The translations under genes were made by a program, and so were the position numbers. The notes below the pieces were generated by a model that was not told the origin of the DNA, did no database searches, and saw nothing but the letters and a program-made list of their open reading frames with translations. A DNA stretch of 39,998 nt from Hydrogenophaga taeniospiralis CCUG 15921 (GTDB lineage: Bacteria > Pseudomonadota > Gammaproteobacteria > Burkholderiales > Burkholderiaceae_C). The stretch covers positions 1 through 39,998 of the forward strand of contig NZ_BCWR01000027.1 in assembly GCF_001592305.1 (NCBI RefSeq), read 5' to 3'. This document shows, piece by piece, positions 35,984-39,998 of the stretch. Position 1 is the stretch's first letter; the number at the start of each line of letters is the position of its first letter.

Positions 35984-36982
35984 TCAGCCCGCCACGACGC
36001 GCGCCATCTCCAGGCACTTGTTCGAATAGCCCCACTCGTTGTCGTACCAGGCCACGACCTTCACGAAGGTGCTGTCCAGCGCGATGCCGGCGTCGGCGTC
36101 GAACACGCTGGTGCAGGTCTCGCCACGGAAGTCGGTGGCCACGACCTTGTCGGTGGTGTAGCCCAGCACACCCTTCAGGGCGCCTTCGCTCTGCGCCTTC
36201 ATCTCGGCACAGATCTCGGCGTAGCTGGCTTCGCTGTTGAGTTCCACGGTCAGGTCGACCACTGACACGTCGGAGGTCGGCACGCGGAAGCTCATGCCAG
36301 TCAGCTTCTTGTTCAGCTCAGGGATCACCACGCCCACGGCCTTGGCAGCGCCGGTGCTGCTGGGGATGATGTTTTCCAGGATGCCGCGGCCACCGCGCCA
36401 GTCTTTGTTGCTCGGGCCGTCCACGGTCTTCTGCGTGGCAGTGGCGGCGTGCACCGTGGTCATCAGGCCGCGCTTGATGCCCCACTTGTCGTTCAGCACC
36501 TTGGCCACGGGGGCCAGGCAGTTGGTGGTGCACGAGGCGTTGGAGATGATGGCCTGGCCGGCGTAGGTGGTGTGGTTCACGCCGTAGACGAACATGGGGG
36601 TGTCGTCTTTGGAGGGCGCGGAGAGGATGACTTTCTTGGCGCCGGCGTCCAGGTGTTTCTGGGCCGTGACCTTGTCGAGGAACAGGCCGGTGGATTCGAT
36701 CACGATGTCGGCGCCGACTTCGTTCCACTTCAGGTTGGCGGGGTCGCGCTCTTGCGTGAGGCGGATGGTCTTGCCGTTGACGACGATGTTGCCACCTTCG
36801 ACTTTGACCGTGCCTTTGAAGCGGCCGTGCACGCTGTCGTACTGGAGCATGTAGGCCAGGTAGTCGGGTTCGAGCAGGTCGTTGATGGCGACGACTTCGA
36901 TGTCGGCGAAGTTCTGGATCGCGCTGCGCAGCACGTTGCGCCCGATGCGGCCGAAGCCGTTGATGCCGATCTTGATGGTCAT
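35984..36982 (-). CDS. gap: Glyceraldehyde-3-phosphate dehydrogenase, type I
   Basis: 332 residues. NAD-binding GINGFGRIGRNVLRS is at 6-20, and D35 in INDLLEP suggests NAD rather than NADP use. The catalytic Cys is in SNASCTTNCLAP and the phosphate sites include RVPTSDVSVVD. It oxidises GAP to 1,3-bisphosphoglycerate, or runs backwards in sugar synthesis. It follows tkt after 42 bases on the same strand and ends in a strong terminator, so tkt-gap is an operon, as common in Burkholderiales. Confidence 0.97.
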   Translation of the reverse strand: MTIKIGINGFGRIGRNVLRSAIQNFADIEVVAINDLLEPDYLAYMLQYDSVHGRFKGTVKVEGGNIVVNGKTIRLTQERDPANLKWNEVGADIVIESTGLFLDKVTAQKHLDAGAKKVILSAPSKDDTPMFVYGVNHTTYAGQAIISNASCTTNCLAPVAKVLNDKWGIKRGLMTTVHAATATQKTVDGPSNKDWRGGRGILENIIPSSTGAAKAVGVVIPELNKKLTGMSFRVPTSDVSVVDLTVELNSEASYAEICAEMKAQSEGALKGVLGYTTDKVVATDFRGETCTSVFDADAGIALDSTFVKVVAWYDNEWGYSNKCLEMARVVAG

Positions 36983-37024
36983 GTCCTGTACTCCTGATGG
37001 ATGAAAAGTGAAAAGGAAACCGTC

Positions 37025-39109
37025 TTATTTCGCCAGCACGGCGCGCACCGTATCGGCCACATTCTCTGGGGTGAAGCCGAAGTGCTTGAACAGCACCGGC
37101 GCCGGAGCGGATTCGCCGTAGGTGTCGAGGCCGACGACCGCGGCCACGCCGTATTTCCACCAGCCGTCGGTGGAGCCCATTTCCACCGCGATGCGCGGCA
37201 GGCCCTTGGGCAGCACGTCCGCCTTGTAGGCGGCGTCCTGGCGGTCGAAGGTGGTGGTGCTGGGCATGGAGACCACACGCACGGCGATCTTGTGCTCCCG
37301 GGCCAAGGCTTCCTGCGCCTTGAGCGCCAGCTGCACTTCGGAACCGGTGGCGATGATGACGGCCTGGGCCTTTTTCTTCAGGCCCACTTCGGCCGGCTCG
37401 GCCAGCACATAGGCGCCGCGGCTGATGTCGCCGAGCTCGTGCTTGGGCGCGTAGGGCAGGTTCTGGCGGCTCAGCAGCAGCGCGGTGGGCTTGTTGCTGT
37501 TTTGCAGGGCCACGGCCCAGGCCACGGCGGTTTCGGCCGTGTCGGCCGGGCGCCAGACGTCCAGGTTGGGGATCAGGCGCAGACTGGCGGCGTGCTCGAC
37601 GGACTGGTGCGTCGGGCCGTCTTCGCCCAGGCCGATGGAGTCGTGCGTGAACACGTGGATCACGCGCTGCTTCATCAGCGCGGCCATGCGGATGGCGTTG
37701 CGGCTGTAGTCGGAGAACGTGAGGAAGGTGCCGCCGTAGGGGATGAAGCCGCCGTGCAGCGCCACGCCGTTCATGATGGCGGCCATGCCGAATTCGCGCA
37801 CGCCGTAGTTGATGTGGCGGCCGCCCTGGCCGGCTTCGTTCTTCACCACGTTGCCCGCCAGATCGAAGCGCAGGCTGGGGGTGGACTTGGTGTTGGTGAG
37901 GTTGGAGCCGGTCAGGTCGGCGCTGCCACCCAGCAGTTCGGGCAGGGCGGCGGTGAAGGTCTCCAGCGCGATCTGGCTGGCCTTGCGGCTGGCCACGGTC
38001 TCCGCCTTGGTGTGCGCGGCGAGCACGGCGTCCACGGCGACCTGGTGGAAAGCCTTGGGCAGCTCGCCCTTCATGCGGCGGGTGAATTCCTTGGCCAGCT
38101 CGGGGAAGGCGGCCTTGTAGGTGGCGAACTGTGCGTTCCAGGCGGCCTCGGCGGTCTTGCCGGCGGCCTTGGCGTCCCAGGCGGCGTACACGTCTTTCGG
38201 GACCGCGAACGGTGCGTGGCTCCAGCCCAGGGCCTCGCGGGTGAGCTTGATCTCTTCGGCGCCCAGCGGCTCGCCGTGGGCCTTGGCGGTGTTGGCGCGG
38301 TTCGGGCTGCCCTTGCCGATGGCGGTCTTGCAGCAGATCAGCGTGGGCTTGTCGGCACTGTTTTTCGCCTGGCGAATAGCGCGGTCCACGGCGTCCACGT
38401 CGTGGCCGTCCACGGCGCGGATCACGTTCCAGCCGTAGGCCTCAAAACGCTGGGGTGTGTCGTCGATGAACCAGGGCGCGACCTGGCCGTCGATGGAGAT
38501 GCCGTTGTCGTCGTAGAGCGCGATCAGCTTGTTGAGCTTCCAGGCACCGGCAAGCGCGCAGGCTTCGTGGCTGATGCCCTCCATCAGGCAGCCGTCGCCC
38601 AGGAAGGTGTAGGTGTGGTGGTCGACGATGGCGTGGCCGTCGCGGTTGAACTCGGACGCCAGCAGCTTCTCGGCCAGCGCCATGCCCACCGCGTTGCTGA
38701 TGCCCTGGCCCAGCGGGCCGGTGGTGGTTTCCACGCCGGGCGTGTGGCCGACTTCGGGGTGGCCCGCGGTCTTGCTGCCGAGCTGGCGGAAGCTCTTCAG
38801 TTCACCGATGGGCAGCTTGTAACCGGTCAGGTGCAGCAGCGCGTAGATCAGCATGGAGCCGTGGCCGTTGGACAGCACGAAGCGGTCACGGTTGGCCCAG
38901 GCGGGGTTGGTCGGGTTGTGGCGCAGGTGGCGGCCCCACAGGGCAACCGCCATGTCGGCCATGCCCATGGGCGCGCCGGGGTGGCCCGAGTTGGCGGCCT
39001 GCACCGCGTCCATGGCGAGCGCGCGGATGGCGTTGGCCTGGGTCTGGGGCGACACACCGGGGACGGCGGCAGGGGCGGGGCTGGTGGGGGTGTTGGCGGC
39101 GTCGAGCAT
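37025..39109 (-). CDS. tkt: Transketolase
   Basis: 694 residues. The thiamine diphosphate part shows GHPGAPMGMADMAVALW, GPLGQGISNAVGMALAE and the metal site GDGCLMEGISHEACALAG. The second half has the conserved FLTFSDYSRNAIRMAALM and THDSIGLGEDGPTHQ motifs. It moves two-carbon units between sugar phosphates; the pathway also supplies ribose-5-phosphate for PRPP, the likely start of the arabinose lipid (general knowledge, not a local link). It is first in tkt-gap. The 141 bases between tkt and the divergent nucleotidyltransferase show no clear motif. Confidence 0.97.
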   Translation of the reverse strand: MLDAANTPTSPAPAAVPGVSPQTQANAIRALAMDAVQAANSGHPGAPMGMADMAVALWGRHLRHNPTNPAWANRDRFVLSNGHGSMLIYALLHLTGYKLPIGELKSFRQLGSKTAGHPEVGHTPGVETTTGPLGQGISNAVGMALAEKLLASEFNRDGHAIVDHHTYTFLGDGCLMEGISHEACALAGAWKLNKLIALYDDNGISIDGQVAPWFIDDTPQRFEAYGWNVIRAVDGHDVDAVDRAIRQAKNSADKPTLICCKTAIGKGSPNRANTAKAHGEPLGAEEIKLTREALGWSHAPFAVPKDVYAAWDAKAAGKTAEAAWNAQFATYKAAFPELAKEFTRRMKGELPKAFHQVAVDAVLAAHTKAETVASRKASQIALETFTAALPELLGGSADLTGSNLTNTKSTPSLRFDLAGNVVKNEAGQGGRHINYGVREFGMAAIMNGVALHGGFIPYGGTFLTFSDYSRNAIRMAALMKQRVIHVFTHDSIGLGEDGPTHQSVEHAASLRLIPNLDVWRPADTAETAVAWAVALQNSNKPTALLLSRQNLPYAPKHELGDISRGAYVLAEPAEVGLKKKAQAVIIATGSEVQLALKAQEALAREHKIAVRVVSMPSTTTFDRQDAAYKADVLPKGLPRIAVEMGSTDGWWKYGVAAVVGLDTYGESAPAPVLFKHFGFTPENVADTVRAVLAK

Positions 39110-39250
39110 GGGGGGAACCGGAGGGTGGGGGGATGGCGGCGCGAAAGCGCCAAACCCAGGATTTTATCGGGCCGCCCCATGGCCCGGCGCGGTGTGGTCT
39201 GCCACACGCGGCGCGCGCCCATAATTCGAGGGCCACCGCACCCCACACCC

Positions 39251-39988
39251 ATGCCGAGCCCCCACCCCCTTCAACCGCCCACCGCCGCCATGCTGCTGGC
39301 CGCCGGACGCGGCGTGCGCATGCGCCCACTGACCGACACCACGCCCAAACCCCTGCTGCCGGTGCGCGGCAAACCGCTGATGCAGTGGGCCATGGAGGCG
39401 CTGCAGTCGGGCGGCTTCACGCGGCTGGTGGTGAACACCGCCTGGCTGGGCGAGCAGATTGAAGAGCACTTCGCCGGCTGGCCGCTGGCGCACCCGGGCG
39501 CCGAGCTGGCGTTTTCTCACGAGGGCCAGGACTTTGGCTACGCGCTGGAGACGGCCGGCGGCATCTCTCGCGCGCTGCCGCTGCTGGACGACGTGTTCTG
39601 GGTGCTGGCGGGCGACGTGTACGCGCCCGGCTTCGCCTTCAACCAGGCCAGCGTGGACCGCTTTGCCGCCAGCGGGATGCTGGCGCACATCTGGCTCGTG
39701 CCCAACCCGGCGCACAACCCGCGGGGCGATTTCGGCCTCTCGGCCGACGGACGGGCCCTCAACACGGCCGATGGCGAACGATTCACCTACAGCACCATCG
39801 GTCTGTACCGCCGCGCGCTCTTCGAAACGCCGTGGTGCGAGGTGCTGCCCGGCAACCCCCAGGGCACGGCCGAGCCGCTGGCGCCGCTGCTGCGCCGCGC
39901 GATGGACGCCGGGCGGGTCAGCGCCGAGCTCTACACCGGCCCCTGGACCGACGTGGGCACGCCCGAAAGGCTAAAAGAACTGGGCTGA
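39251..39988 (+). CDS. murU: MurU-like nucleotidyltransferase (N-acetylmuramate-1-phosphate uridylyltransferase)
   Basis: 245 residues. The NTP-binding signature AAMLLAAGRGVRMRPLTD is at the N-terminus, TPKPLLPVRGKPLM follows, and WVLAGDVYAP holds the metal-binding Asp. HNPRGDFGL and the late TGPWTDVGTPERL also fit the family. MurU makes UDP-MurNAc in the cell-wall recycling route of Pseudomonas and betaproteobacteria, usually next to a sugar kinase (AmgK); any such gene would lie outside this window. Other sugar-1-phosphate NTases are less likely. The start is ATG 39251; upstream in-frame sequence is antisense to tkt. Confidence 0.85.
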   Translation: MPSPHPLQPPTAAMLLAAGRGVRMRPLTDTTPKPLLPVRGKPLMQWAMEALQSGGFTRLVVNTAWLGEQIEEHFAGWPLAHPGAELAFSHEGQDFGYALETAGGISRALPLLDDVFWVLAGDVYAPGFAFNQASVDRFAASGMLAHIWLVPNPAHNPRGDFGLSADGRALNTADGERFTYSTIGLYRRALFETPWCEVLPGNPQGTAEPLAPLLRRAMDAGRVSAELYTGPWTDVGTPERLKELG

Positions 39989-39998
39989 AGAAGTGGAG

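Noticed and set aside
37001..39250. Long plus-strand open frame running into the MurU-like gene
   Set aside because: It is antisense to tkt, with Gly/Val/His-rich composition typical of shadows in GC-rich DNA. The nucleotidyltransferase domain starts only at 39251.

Overview
The window looks like chromosomal DNA of a betaproteobacterium of the order Burkholderiales, most likely a Comamonadaceae member close to Hydrogenophaga or Acidovorax. This is inferred from the GC-rich core, the set of housekeeping proteins (recA-recX, sucCD, a type-2 ArgC, a topB with a Lys/Ala-rich SWIB tail, tkt-gap) and an extragenic repeat that resembles ones I associate with that family. No rRNA, tRNA, CRISPR array or phage module was seen. 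Bases 1-20 are a pure G run and are probably a sequence-end artefact.

Left accessory part (about 1-12.8 kb). The DNA is AT-rich at the left end (about 45% GC in lines I counted) and rises towards the GC-rich core. It holds: a 1230-residue fusion of a PAP2 phosphatase, a spermidine-synthase-type membrane domain and a methyltransferase-like domain; a degenerate IS5-family element whose terminal repeat has become the last codons of a neighbouring gene; and a set of genes matching the actinobacterial pathway for decaprenyl-phosphoryl-D-arabinose. That set is a UbiA-family phosphoribosyltransferase, a divergent PAP2 phosphatase, GtrA, DprE1 and DprE2. It is followed by a convergent type IV pilin locus: two pilA genes, a TfpX/TfpZ-type pilin accessory gene and a large GT-C membrane protein with TPRs. 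Together they suggest that the pilin is decorated with D-arabinofuranose, as known for group IV pili of Pseudomonas aeruginosa (strains Pa5196 and PA7), but with different gene order and a different type of transferase. Each pilin has a good sigma-54 promoter with an upstream dyad.

Signalling block (12.8-20.3 kb, all minus strand). From upstream to downstream: CHASE2-Ser/Thr kinase, PP2C phosphatase, tandem-FHA protein, CHASE2-adenylate cyclase and an MBL-fold protein resembling class II cAMP phosphodiesterase. It lies next to pilA, which fits the cAMP control of pili known from P. aeruginosa CyaB, itself a CHASE2 cyclase.

Core block (20.3-40 kb). sucD-sucC; argC; a CZB zinc-binding protein; recX and recA with LexA-like boxes; a MarR regulator; a TctD/TctE-like two-component pair; topB-SWIB divergent from a SET-domain methyltransferase, separated by an alternating purine-pyrimidine (potential Z-DNA) tract; birA-SPOR; a TetR-controlled hydrolase operon with a clear operator; tkt-gap; and a MurU-like nucleotidyltransferase at the right edge.
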